Below, piece after piece: positions 1 to 7,555 of a DNA stretch of 64,000 nt (positions are counted from its first letter, which is position 1; each line of letters opens with the position of its first letter). The DNA is from CAWIUB01 sp963839175 (GTDB lineage Bacteria; Actinomycetota; Actinomycetes; Mycobacteriales; Jatrophihabitantaceae): contig CAWIUB010000011.1 in NCBI GenBank assembly GCA_963839175.1, positions 1 through 64,000 on the forward strand, in the 5' to 3' direction. A model generated the notes under the pieces. That model was not told the origin of the DNA. It saw nothing but the letters and a program-made list of their open reading frames with translations, and ran no database searches. The translations under genes were made by a program, and so were the position numbers.

Positions 1-504
1 GTCGCGGCCGCCTCCGGCGCCGAGGTGGAGGTCCTCGACTCGCGCCGGCTGGGCGGGGCGTGGACGCTGGACCGACTGTGGGAGCGGCTGGGGATCGGGG
101 CGGCGCTGCGCACGGCTGCGACCGGGCGCAGGCTGGACGCCGAGCTGGCCGAGCGGGTGGTGTTCGCGATGGTCGCCCAGCGCGCCCTGGAACCCGGCTC
201 GAAGCTGGCCTGCTGCCGGTGGGTGGCCGAGGATGTGGCCATCCCGGGGCTGCCGGCGTTGGGCGACGATCAGGCCTACCGGGGCATGGACTTCCTGCTC
301 GACGCGCTCGAGGAGATCGCCTCGGAGATCTTCGCCTCGGTCGCGCACCTGCTCAACCTGGACCTGGACATCGTGTTCGTCGACACCACCTCGACCTACT
401 GGGAGATCGACGGCGCGGACGAGCTGGCCGACCTCGGCGAGGATGTCGTCGAGGACGACACCTCCCGCCCGGACGAGTCGGGCACCCGCACCTGGGGCCA
501 CAGC
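1..504 (+). pseudogene. IS1634-type transposase, 5' part (gene split by insertion; also cut by window edge)
   Basis: This is the N-terminal part of an IS4/IS1634-type DDE transposase. The reading frame is open from base 1, so the true start lies outside the window; a GTG at 25 is the first possible internal start. The segment shows the first catalytic region (FVDTTSTYWE, with the conserved Asp) and ends in GHS. The same protein resumes at 3600 with KDHRADLPQ, in the same frame if bases 505-3599 are removed. GHSKDHR is a usual junction in this family, so the gene was intact before the serine-recombinase element entered. The split protein would be about 494 residues, close to family length. Transposition activity is presumably lost unless the insert excises. 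Confidence 0.85.
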
Positions 505-542
505 AACGTGCTCCGTAGGCACTGCGTCTCCTTCCAGGCGGG

Positions 543-2753
543 CTAGTCGAACAGTCCAGTTTGATCTTTGGTGACGTTGATTCGTAGGCCGTTTCGCTTG
601 CCCTGGCGGACGTGGACGGCGTCGAGCTGGCCGCGTTGGACGCGATGCAACACGGTCTGGCGGGCCACGCCGAGGGCGTGGGCGGCTTGGTCGAGCGGTA
701 GCCACCCTGCCGGGGTGTCCTCGGTGATCTTGGCGCGGAGTTCGTCGTCGATGCGGATGCGCCAGGGCGCGCCGGGGGTGGGTTTGACGCCGGTGATGAA
801 CCCGTCGGCGAGCCAGCGGTAGACGGTCTCGACGGATACCTCGAGTTCGGCGGCGGTCTGGCGGACTCCGAGCATGGGCGCATTCTCGCAGTCGGGTGGG
901 ACAGTTTCGCTGAAGCAGGCGATGTGGTGGCTGGCGCGGGCGTTGCAGACCCGCTCGCGGGTGAAGCGCAGCCCGGTGGCGGTGCGGCGGCGTTGCCGGG
1001 CGAGGATGGCGGCGATGGCGGTGTCGTCGTAGTGCTCGGCGAGACGGCGGATGAGCGCGACGGTGTCCTCGTCGGTGGCCCGGTAGGTGTGTCCTTGCCG
1101 GCGCAGCGGCAGCGGGTCGAGTCGGCTGACAGCGCCGCCTTCCCAGCCGATGCTGGCGTCGACGTGTCCGGCGTGGGTGTCGACGGTGACGGTGACGTCG
1201 GTGATCAGGGTGCGGAGCAGCAGTTTGCGGTCCCGGGTGGTGGTGCTTGGCGCGTCGAAGACGGCGCGCAGGTCGGCACCGGCGCGGGCCAGTAACGCGG
1301 CCTCGTCGGGCGAGAGCGGGGTAGGGCGGCGGGCCTGCTGGTCGGCCAGATCGGCGTCGGCCTGTTCGGCGGCGCGCAGCGCCGCCTCCCAGGCGGCTTC
1401 CAGGCTGCGGGCGACCAGCCGGTTCTCCGGTTCGCACGCGTCGTACTGGCGTCGGGCCCGGTCGGCTTCGTAGCGGGCCTTCTCCGCGGCGGTGCGGAAG
1501 ACTTCCAGCCGTGACCGCTCGGCCGCCTCGGCCTCGGCGAGCGCTTTGACCGTCGCGTTCACCGCGGCGGGTTCGAGCACGCGGAACACTTCGGCGAGCA
1601 CCGCCTCGTCCAGCCCCCGCCCGCCCAGGCCTTGGCATTCGCCGCGGCCGGTGATCTCGCCTTCGCGTGGGTCGCAGTAGTAGCGGCGGGCCCGGCCGCG
1701 CTGCCCGGAGTAGGCGCTGTGCATGCGCCGCCCGCACCGGCCGCAGCGCAGCAGGCCCTGCAGCAGCGCTTGGCCTTCCCGGGCCGGGCCGCCGCCCTGC
1801 CCGGGCAGGCACCGGTTGCGGGTGACCTGGGCGAGGATCTGCTCGTGCCGCACCCAGGTCACATACGGCTCGTGGTGGTCGTGGATGAGCACCCGCCACT
1901 GCTGGCGCGGCATCGTCACCAGCGAGGTGCGCGCCCGACCGTCCGGTCCGAGCCGGCGAGCGGACTGGCGACGGCCGTAGGCGAACACGCCGGCATAGCT
2001 GGGGTTGACCAGCAGATCGTGCACGCCGGTGTAGGTGGGCCGCACCCACTCGCTGCGCCCCTGGCCGCGGCGGCGGGGCAGCCGCAGCCCGTCGTCGAGC
2101 AGCGACAGCGCCACCTGCCGGATCGAGCCCAGCTCGAAGAACCGGTCGAACACCGCGGCGATCGCCTCCCGCACCGCCTGGTCCGGACTTTTCACCACCT
2201 GCCCGTCCGGTGCGTAGTCGTAGCCGGCCGGCAGGTTGATCCGCAGCTCGCCCTTGGCCGCCTTGTGCCGAAGCCCGGCGATCAGCCGTCCCTTGATCAA
2301 ATGCAGCTCGGCCTCGGCGATCGTGCCCTTGAGCCCCAACACCAGCCGATCGGAGTAGTCGGCCGGGTCGTAGACGCCGTCCGCGTCGCCGATGAGCGTG
2401 TCGGTGAGCGCGCACAGGTCCAGCAACGCGTACCAGTCGCTGTTGCGTCGGGCCAGCCGGGACGCCTCGAGCCCCAAGATCAGCCCGACCTTGCCCAGCG
2501 CCACCTCGGCAACCAGCTCCTGGAAGCCTTCCCGGTCGGTGCTCTCGGCGCCGGACAGTCCCAGGTCGGCGTCGATCACCCGGACCTGCTCGCCCGTCCA
2601 GCCCAGCTCCCGCGCCCGATCGGCCAGCTCGTACTGGCGGGCCAGGCTCTCGGTGTTCACCCGGGTCTGGTGCAGCGTGGACTGCCGCACGTAGATTCGC
2701 ACCGCCCTGGCCAGGTGACCCGCCTGCACCTTGCCGAGCGCGGGCCCGCTCAC
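543..2753 (-). CDS. Large serine recombinase with C-terminal helix-turn-helix tail
   Basis: This protein should catalyse integration and excision of the element by serine-linked strand exchange. From a GTG start at 2753 it has 736 residues. Residues 19-25 (RIYVRQS) give the catalytic motif with Ser25 as the predicted nucleophile. A resolvase domain follows to about 160, then a recombinase domain. A zinc ribbon has cysteines near 337, 340, 360 and 373, and a basic coiled-coil stretch follows. The last ~110 residues contain two MerR/excisionase-like helix-turn-helix segments (ETVYRWLADG and ARQTVLHRV), unusual for ordinary phage-type integrases. The GTG overlaps the TGA of the upstream 58-codon gene as GTGA, suggesting translational coupling. 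The open frame runs on to 3191, but that extension has no domain and overlaps better-supported genes. I recall a similar set in the rhizobial y4bA-D operon, which I could not check. Confidence 0.85.
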   Translation of the reverse strand: MSGPALGKVQAGHLARAVRIYVRQSTLHQTRVNTESLARQYELADRARELGWTGEQVRVIDADLGLSGAESTDREGFQELVAEVALGKVGLILGLEASRLARRNSDWYALLDLCALTDTLIGDADGVYDPADYSDRLVLGLKGTIAEAELHLIKGRLIAGLRHKAAKGELRINLPAGYDYAPDGQVVKSPDQAVREAIAAVFDRFFELGSIRQVALSLLDDGLRLPRRRGQGRSEWVRPTYTGVHDLLVNPSYAGVFAYGRRQSARRLGPDGRARTSLVTMPRQQWRVLIHDHHEPYVTWVRHEQILAQVTRNRCLPGQGGGPAREGQALLQGLLRCGRCGRRMHSAYSGQRGRARRYYCDPREGEITGRGECQGLGGRGLDEAVLAEVFRVLEPAAVNATVKALAEAEAAERSRLEVFRTAAEKARYEADRARRQYDACEPENRLVARSLEAAWEAALRAAEQADADLADQQARRPTPLSPDEAALLARAGADLRAVFDAPSTTTRDRKLLLRTLITDVTVTVDTHAGHVDASIGWEGGAVSRLDPLPLRRQGHTYRATDEDTVALIRRLAEHYDDTAIAAILARQRRRTATGLRFTRERVCNARASHHIACFSETVPPDCENAPMLGVRQTAAELEVSVETVYRWLADGFITGVKPTPGAPWRIRIDDELRAKITEDTPAGWLPLDQAAHALGVARQTVLHRVQRGQLDAVHVRQGKRNGLRINVTKDQTGLFD

Positions 2754-2926
2754 CGCGGCACCTGCCCGGATGGCAGCGACCCGGCGCGGATCAACCGGGC
2801 CAGCAACATCAGCGCCTGGGCGCGGGCCTGCTCTGGCAGGCCGTGCCAGATCGCGGCCGGTTCGGCGTGCCGTTCGTCTACCGGCAACACCAACTGCACC
2901 GGCGCGGCTATCCTGAGCGCGCGCAT
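2750..2926 (-). CDS. Small element-encoded protein (58 aa) upstream of the recombinase
   Basis: A 58-residue protein with a hydrophobic, helix-rich middle (LVLPVDERH... LMLLARLIRAG). The start is well supported: an AGGAGGG ribosome site lies 4-10 bases before ATG at 2926. Its stop overlaps the recombinase GTG (GTGA), so the two are probably co-translated. The function is not known to me. Small proteins of this kind recur upstream of recombinases of this type, so a role as accessory or directionality factor is possible, but nothing in the sequence proves it. Confidence 0.65.
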   Translation of the reverse strand: MRALRIAAPVQLVLPVDERHAEPAAIWHGLPEQARAQALMLLARLIRAGSLPSGQVPR

Positions 2927-3075
2927 GGGCTCCCTCCTGTTCTCGTTGGCGCGAGGTACTGGCGGCGAGCCTATGTGCGTGTTCGGCCCCGAACCGGCAG
3001 CCACGCGGCAGCCAGCCGGCGCCAGGCGTCGGCTTCGGCACGCCGCCTGCGGCGGCCCGGGCTCCGCGGCCAACG

Positions 3076-3270
3076 TCATCGCCGAAGGCGACGGTGTTCG
3101 GCCACCCGACAGCGGGTGCTGCAGAACCGACGCGGCCGGCCACGGCCGACCAGAGCGACGTGGACCAGGCTGGGGCACCACAACCGTGCACAGCGCAGCA
3201 GCAGGCAGTGCGGATGCTGCGGGCACAGCCGTCCCGCGCCGGTAACGATATTCGCCGCCCGCGTGCTCAC
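3076..3270 (-). CDS. Small Cys-rich, zinc-ribbon-like protein of the recombinase element
   Basis: A 64-residue protein beginning at GTG 3270, which overlaps the TGA of the preceding gene (GTGA). It has CPQHPHC and CARLWC followed by GRPRRFCSTRCRVAEHR, a basic GRPRR-[FY]CS-x2-C pattern often seen in small mobile-element zinc proteins that bind nucleic acid. This suggests a DNA-binding helper for the recombinase. After the TGA at 3076-3078 the same frame stays open for 34 more codons (to a TAG at 2971) and remains protein-like (AEADAWRRLAAAWLPVRG). The stop may therefore be a nonsense mutation or sequence error, and the native gene may be about 99 codons. No homology search was possible. Confidence 0.55.
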   Translation of the reverse strand: MSTRAANIVTGAGRLCPQHPHCLLLRCARLWCPSLVHVALVGRGRPRRFCSTRCRVAEHRRLRR

Positions 3271-3551
3271 CGCGCCGTCTCCCGCGACGTGTCCGAGCGC
3301 GCCGCGCGTGCCGACAACGCCGCAAGCAGCCCCAGCAGCCGGCGCGCCCCCTCGATGGATACCGTGCTGCCACCGGCCCGAGCAACCGTCACCGGTGCCG
3401 CGGACAGCACATCGGAGTCCTCGACCGGTACCGAGCACACCCCACCATCGGGCAGCACGACGACCAGCCAGATCCGTCCGTAACGGCGATACACGTGCCG
3501 AGCCCGCAACGCTTTCCCGGCCAGCGGATGCGACGACGCGGTGATCCGCAC
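3267..3551 (-). CDS. DUF5372 / Y4bD-Y4pK-like small protein, first gene of the recombinase element
   Basis: About 94 residues from a GTG at 3551. It has an N-terminal HPLAGKALRARHVYRRYGRIWLVV region, then a short beta-rich segment (LPDGGVCSVPVEDSDV) and a C-terminal helix (SVEGARRL-type). This resembles the Y4bD/Y4pK (DUF5372) small proteins that accompany mobile elements; the function of that family is unknown. It is the promoter-proximal gene of the four-gene cassette and its stop overlaps the next GTG. The start is the least certain part, because the frame is open past the inferred element end and no clear ribosome site is visible. Confidence 0.6.
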   Translation of the reverse strand: MRITASSHPLAGKALRARHVYRRYGRIWLVVVLPDGGVCSVPVEDSDVLSAAPVTVARAGGSTVSIEGARRLLGLLAALSARAARSDTSRETAR

Positions 3552-3599
3552 CTGCGCCGGCAGGCGGGCGCGGACATGGTGCAGTGTGACGCCAACTCC

Positions 3600-4601
3600 A
3601 AGGACCACCGGGCGGACCTGCCGCAGGTGATCATCGCTATGGCGGTCACCCGCGACGGGATTCCGGTGCGCTGCTGGACCTTCCCCGGCAACACCGGTGA
3701 CCAGCCGATCATCCGCCGGATCAAGGACGACCTGGGCGGGTGGGGGCTGCGCCGGCTGGTCTGGGTCGCCGACCGCGGCTTCGCCTCCGCCGCCAACCGG
3801 GCCTACCTGACCCGCGGCGGCGGGCACTACATCCACGCCGAGAAACTGCGCCACACCAACCACCAGGCCGCCGACGCGCTGGCCCGCCCCGGCCGGTACA
3901 AGACCGTCGCCGGCAACCTGCGCGTCAAGGAAGTCACCGTCGGCGGCGACGGGGCACGCGCGCAACGCTTCGTCGTCTGCCACAACCCCGACGCCGCCAA
4001 GCGTGACACCGAGGTGCGCGCCCGCCTCGTGAACCACCTGCGCGGGTTGATCGACGGCTCCGACGCGTGGAGCGCGCGCCGCCGTGACGAGCTGGTCGGC
4101 TCGCTGAAGACCAAGCCCGGGCTGCGCCGCTACCTGCGCCGCACCCGCTCCGGGCTGCTACGCATCGACCAGGCCGCCGTCCAGCGCGAGGCCCACCTGG
4201 ACGGCAAATGGCTGCTCCGCACCAGCGACCAGACCCTCACCCCCGACGACCTCGCCGCCGCCTACAAGCAACTCGTCGCCGTCGAAGCCGGCTGGCGCGA
4301 CATGAAAACCTCGCTGCGGCTGCGGCCAGTGTTCCACTACCGCGAGGACCGCATCCGCGCCCACATCCAACTGTGCTGGCTCGCCCTGCTGCTCATCCGC
4401 GCCGTCGAGAACGCGGTCGGCGACACCTGGCGCAACGTGCGTCACGAACTCGACCGCATGCACCAGGTCACCCTCGCCACCGCCCACGGCACCCTCGCAC
4501 AACGCTCCGTCCTCACCCCCGACCAGCGGGCCACCCTCACCGCCCTCGACCTGCCCGAGCCACCCCGGTTCTTCGACTTCACCGCCCCCACCGGCCACTG
4601 A
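3600..4601 (+). pseudogene. IS1634-type transposase, 3' part
   Basis: This is the C-terminal two thirds of the transposase whose start lies at 1-504. It begins KDHRADLPQVIIAMAVTRDGIPV, the conserved segment after the first catalytic Asp. It carries the second Asp in VWVADRGFAS and the catalytic Glu region in VAVEAGWRDMKTSLRLRPVFHYREDRIRAHI, then ends in a normal stop at 4601. An open frame with a start at 3495 includes about 35 codons from the inserted element, so a chimeric protein could be made but would lack the first catalytic residue. The right end of this IS was not identified; it should lie between 4602 and about 4700. Confidence 0.85.
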
Positions 4602-4809
4602 CCAGCATCACCGCTGCAAGTACCCGCGGCGTAGTAACACGCCTCGATCACCACCAACCCGCTCCGGCCCAGCAAACACCGGCCCTCCCGCGCCTACGCG
4701 TGCCTACCATCTGCGGAAGTCGGGGCTGGGGCCCGAGGCGATTCGGCTGGTCCTGAGGCTGCGCGGTCACGGCTTTGCCGAGCGAACGTGCCGGGACTAC
4801 GGGCACGCC

Positions 4810-6747
4810 GTGGTCCATCTCGGCAGGGTCCTGCATGAAGAGTTGGGTAGCGATCAGGTTCGCGATGTCGGTGTGGTGGCGGACTTCCTCGCCGGTCATC
4901 TGCCGGTGTGTGACTGTTACCGCCGCCCAGTCGGCCGGGCAGAAGAGCCGGTCCGTAGGGGCTTGGCACATCTGCTGGAGATGCTCTGCGAGGAAGGCGC
5001 CATTCCTGCGGTCGTGGTCCACGAACCGGCCTACCACGAGCTGCTCGAGGGGTACTGCCGGTTCCTGCGTGGTGATCGGGGCCTCGCCGAGACGACGGTG
5101 GTCAACTACCGACGGTACGTTCGCGACTTCTTGGTCAGCTGCGGCGATGCGGTGAGCCCGGCGGAGTTGGTGGCACTGGGTGCGGACGACCTGCTCGCGT
5201 TCAGCCACCGGCGAGGTGCGGCGTTGGGGCGCACGGCGTGGAATCACCTAGCCACGGCGTTGTCCAGCTTCTACCGATGGCTGGATCTGCGTGGACACGG
5301 GGGCGCGCACTTGGTGGCTGCGGTGCCGCTGCGGCGGCGCTACCGTCTCGCCGACGTGCCATGCGCCCTGCCGTGGGACCAGGTGAGCGCCTTACTCGCG
5401 GTCGTCGATCGGCACGAGCCGAATGGCCGACGCAACTACGCCATGTTGCTGCTGATCGCCACCTACGGCCTGCGCGGGTGCGAGGTTAGAGCGCTGCGAT
5501 TGGGTGACATCGACTGGGCGCACGACGAGATTGTCATCTTCGCGCCCAAGACCGGCCGCCGCCGATTGCCGCTGACCCGCCCGGCGGGTGAAGCGGTGTT
5601 GGACTACCTGCTGGAGGAGCGTCCCCGGTCACCTCATCGGGAGGTCTTTCTCTCCAGCCGCCCGCCCCACGGCCCACTGCGAAGCAAGATCAACCCCTGG
5701 TTGGGACGCCGGCTGGAGAAGGCGGGGATCGTGACCCCCCGCCGCGGAGCGCATGTGCTGCGACACTCGCTGGCAGTTCATTTGCTGCGCAGCGGAGAGA
5801 CGCTCAAGAGCATCGGTGACCTTCTCGGCCACCGCAGCCCGGACACGACCTTCCTCCGCTTCGCAGCACGACACAGCCGCCGCCAGGTGATCCGACTACA
5901 GCTGGTCGATCTCCGCGCCGAGGTCGTGCTGGGGTTCCTGAACTACCTGGAGTCCGACCGGAACAACAGCGCGGCCACCCGGAACTGCCGACTGGTCGCC
6001 ATCCACCGCTTCTTCACCTACATCGCCGACCAAGACCCCCGACACGCCGAGCTATGCCGCCGCGTGCTGGACGTCCCGCTCAAGAAGACCACGTCAAGCG
6101 CCATGACCTATCTCGATCAGGACGAGATCAAAGCCCTGCTCGCCGCGCCGTCTTCTTCGCACCGTCTTGGCCTGCGTGACCGGGCGCTGCTGACCCTCCT
6201 CTACAACACCGGCGCTCGGGCCTCCGAGGCCGTGCAACTGAACATCAAAGACCTCCGTCTCGATGCACCCACCCAGCTACGCATCCTCGGAAAGGGACGC
6301 AAAGAACGAATCTGCCCGCTGTGGCAGGAGACAGTGGACGCCGTTCGCGCGTATCTCGACCAACGCGAAGACGGCACCCAGTCAAACGCACCGCTGTTTC
6401 TGAACGCCCATGGCAAGCGCATCAGCCGCTTCGGCGTCGGGACCATCCTCAAACGCAACGTCGCGGCGGCAGCCACACCCCAGCCGTCGCTCGCCGCCAA
6501 GAATGTCAGCCCGCACACACTCCGCCACACCACGGCTCTGCACCTGCTCCAGGCCGGCGTCGAACTCAACGTCATCAGGTCCTGGCTCGGACACGTCAGC
6601 ATCACCACCACGAGCCAGTACATCGAGATCGACATGGCCATGAAACGCAAGGCGATCGAACGCTGCCCGCCTCCCGTTCCCGTTCAAGACGGCGAGAGCC
6701 GCTGGCATGCCAGCAAGGACATCGTCCAGTGGCTCGAAGACCTCTGA
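4810..6747 (+). CDS. Fused tandem tyrosine recombinase (two integrase domains in one frame)
   Basis: The 645-residue product joins two different tyrosine recombinases. The first half has an N-terminal core-binding domain and a catalytic domain with Arg in LRGCEVRAL, HVLRH and LLGHRS, but stops at DTTFL, just where its catalytic Tyr should follow. From there (about base 5850) the sequence matches the middle of a second recombinase: RFAARHSRRQ, a core-binding end (FLNYLESDRNNSAATRN), Arg in TGARASEAV, HTLRH, WLGHVS and Tyr in TTSQYIEI. The second unit keeps all catalytic residues but lacks its own N-terminus. Such recombinases are usually separate neighbouring genes, so a deletion probably fused them. 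Homologous coding sequence (RLRGHGFAERTCRDYGHAV) continues upstream of the GTG at 4810 without a visible start, so the 5' end is also truncated. Confidence 0.75.
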   Translation: MVHLGRVLHEELGSDQVRDVGVVADFLAGHLPVCDCYRRPVGRAEEPVRRGLAHLLEMLCEEGAIPAVVVHEPAYHELLEGYCRFLRGDRGLAETTVVNYRRYVRDFLVSCGDAVSPAELVALGADDLLAFSHRRGAALGRTAWNHLATALSSFYRWLDLRGHGGAHLVAAVPLRRRYRLADVPCALPWDQVSALLAVVDRHEPNGRRNYAMLLLIATYGLRGCEVRALRLGDIDWAHDEIVIFAPKTGRRRLPLTRPAGEAVLDYLLEERPRSPHREVFLSSRPPHGPLRSKINPWLGRRLEKAGIVTPRRGAHVLRHSLAVHLLRSGETLKSIGDLLGHRSPDTTFLRFAARHSRRQVIRLQLVDLRAEVVLGFLNYLESDRNNSAATRNCRLVAIHRFFTYIADQDPRHAELCRRVLDVPLKKTTSSAMTYLDQDEIKALLAAPSSSHRLGLRDRALLTLLYNTGARASEAVQLNIKDLRLDAPTQLRILGKGRKERICPLWQETVDAVRAYLDQREDGTQSNAPLFLNAHGKRISRFGVGTILKRNVAAAATPQPSLAAKNVSPHTLRHTTALHLLQAGVELNVIRSWLGHVSITTTSQYIEIDMAMKRKAIERCPPPVPVQDGESRWHASKDIVQWLEDL

Positions 6748-6758
6748 GCGGCCGAAAA

Positions 6759-6864
6759 GTTATGTGCACCCCCGACACCCGTCCTGGCTGGCATCCCCAG
6801 CTCAACAGCATGACGTCGACGGTTCTCTCAGGCCACTCCACATAATCTTTGGCCTCACATAACT
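6759..6864. repeat. 9-bp inverted repeat AGTTATGTG / CACATAACT after the fused recombinase
   Basis: AGTTATGTG at 6759-6767 and its perfect complement CACATAACT at 6856-6864 flank 88 bases that follow the recombinase gene. A near copy, CACATAAT, lies at 6839-6846. The right copy sits exactly where the remnant transposase reading frame on the minus strand breaks off, so it may be the end of the recombinase-carrying element or its target site. No family could be assigned. Confidence 0.5.
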
Positions 6865-7264
6865 CGGGTTCTCCCGGGCCAGCCGAACCAGCAAGGCCCG
6901 GGTCGCCGCCGCACCAGGTGGTCGACCGCCTGGCGGCTGGGTGAATGCTCGGAGACGTCCAACGCCGAGCGACCAGTTCACGATGCCCGCCCAGCAGCGT
7001 CGGCGGACTGACCATCCGGCTCCGCCACAGCGGCCCAGGCAGCACACCCGACAGCGCCGCCAACACCATCCGATCCTTCGCCTCCAACCGCGGCCGACTG
7101 ACCTGCCGCACGCAGCACGGTCAGCTCGTGCCACGACACGAGCAGCTGCATGTCCTTCCCGGCCTCACCACGGCCACGCAGCACCAGCAGCCGGAACACC
7201 GCCCGCGCAAGCGCATACCCGATCCACAACAACACCGAAACGATCACGCCGAACACCCGAACCG
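6865..7264 (-). pseudogene. Remnant of an integrase-core (rve-type) transposase
   Basis: Read on the minus strand and joined across frameshifts, this gives a recognisable N-terminal part of an integrase-core transposase: VFGVIVSVLLW...LLVLRGRGEAGKDMQLLV.WHELTVLR, then SRPRLEAKDRMVLAALSGVLPGPLWRSRMV.PPTLL, HRELVARRWT, and RALLVRLARENPSY. At that point it ends beside the CACATAACT repeat. The DDE core itself is gone. At least two frame changes are needed, so it cannot be functional. The N-terminal helices and the LRHE(L)AVLRRQV-like motif are typical of IS481/IS3-like integrases annotated as integrase-core proteins. Confidence 0.6.
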
Positions 7265-7275
7265 AGGTTATTGAG

Positions 7276-7555
7276 CCCCACAAGGTCGGTATGGCGGGGC
7301 AGGTGCAGCATCGGCGGACGGCCACCGCGCGGGAGGAAGCCGAGCGTGTGTTCCAGTTCCGCCGCCGATCCGCCGTGGATCTCGGCAGCGAGCCCGAACT
7401 GTTCGAAGCGCAGCCTGGCCAGCCGGAGCGGCGCGTCGTCCCCGTCGATGCGCCGCTGAGAGAGGGCATGCAGCGCGGCCGTGTGGTGTCGTGTTCTGTG
7501 GCCGCCGTCGCCCCTGTGTACCACGGGGCGACGGTCTGCCCTCGCGGTCCGGCGA
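7276..7555. other. Intergenic stretch with no supported feature
   Basis: All six frames show only GC-rich open frames without recognisable domains or good ribosome sites. I see no repeat, tRNA or convincing terminator here. Confidence 0.4.

Larger units (their letters stand above)
505..3599 (-). mobile_element. Serine-recombinase transposable element, about 3.1 kb, inserted in an IS transposase gene
   Basis: The element carries four small-to-large genes on the minus strand and nothing else recognisable. Its ends are inferred from the host gene: the transposase reading frame is restored exactly if 505-3599 is removed, with CAA shared at 504-506 and 3599-3601 and AA as the likely crossover dinucleotide. 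Joining the ends of the element would give an attP-like site whose arms contain GCAGTG (3581-3586) and CACTGC (520-525) in inverted orientation about the core, as expected for a serine integrase site. No terminal inverted repeats or longer target duplication are seen, which also fits serine-recombinase insertion. The ends are inferred and could be off by one or two bases. Confidence 0.8.

Noticed and set aside
2754..3191. N-terminal extension of the serine recombinase to a start at 3191
   Set aside because: It has no domain, overlaps the 58-residue gene with its strong ribosome site and the zinc-protein gene, and the GTGA-coupled start at 2753 fits the domain boundary.
1632..3245. 537-residue plus-strand open frame opposite the recombinase
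   Set aside because: It is the antisense shadow of the recombinase gene in GC-rich DNA; its composition (His, Pro, Gln, Gly-rich) is typical of such shadows.
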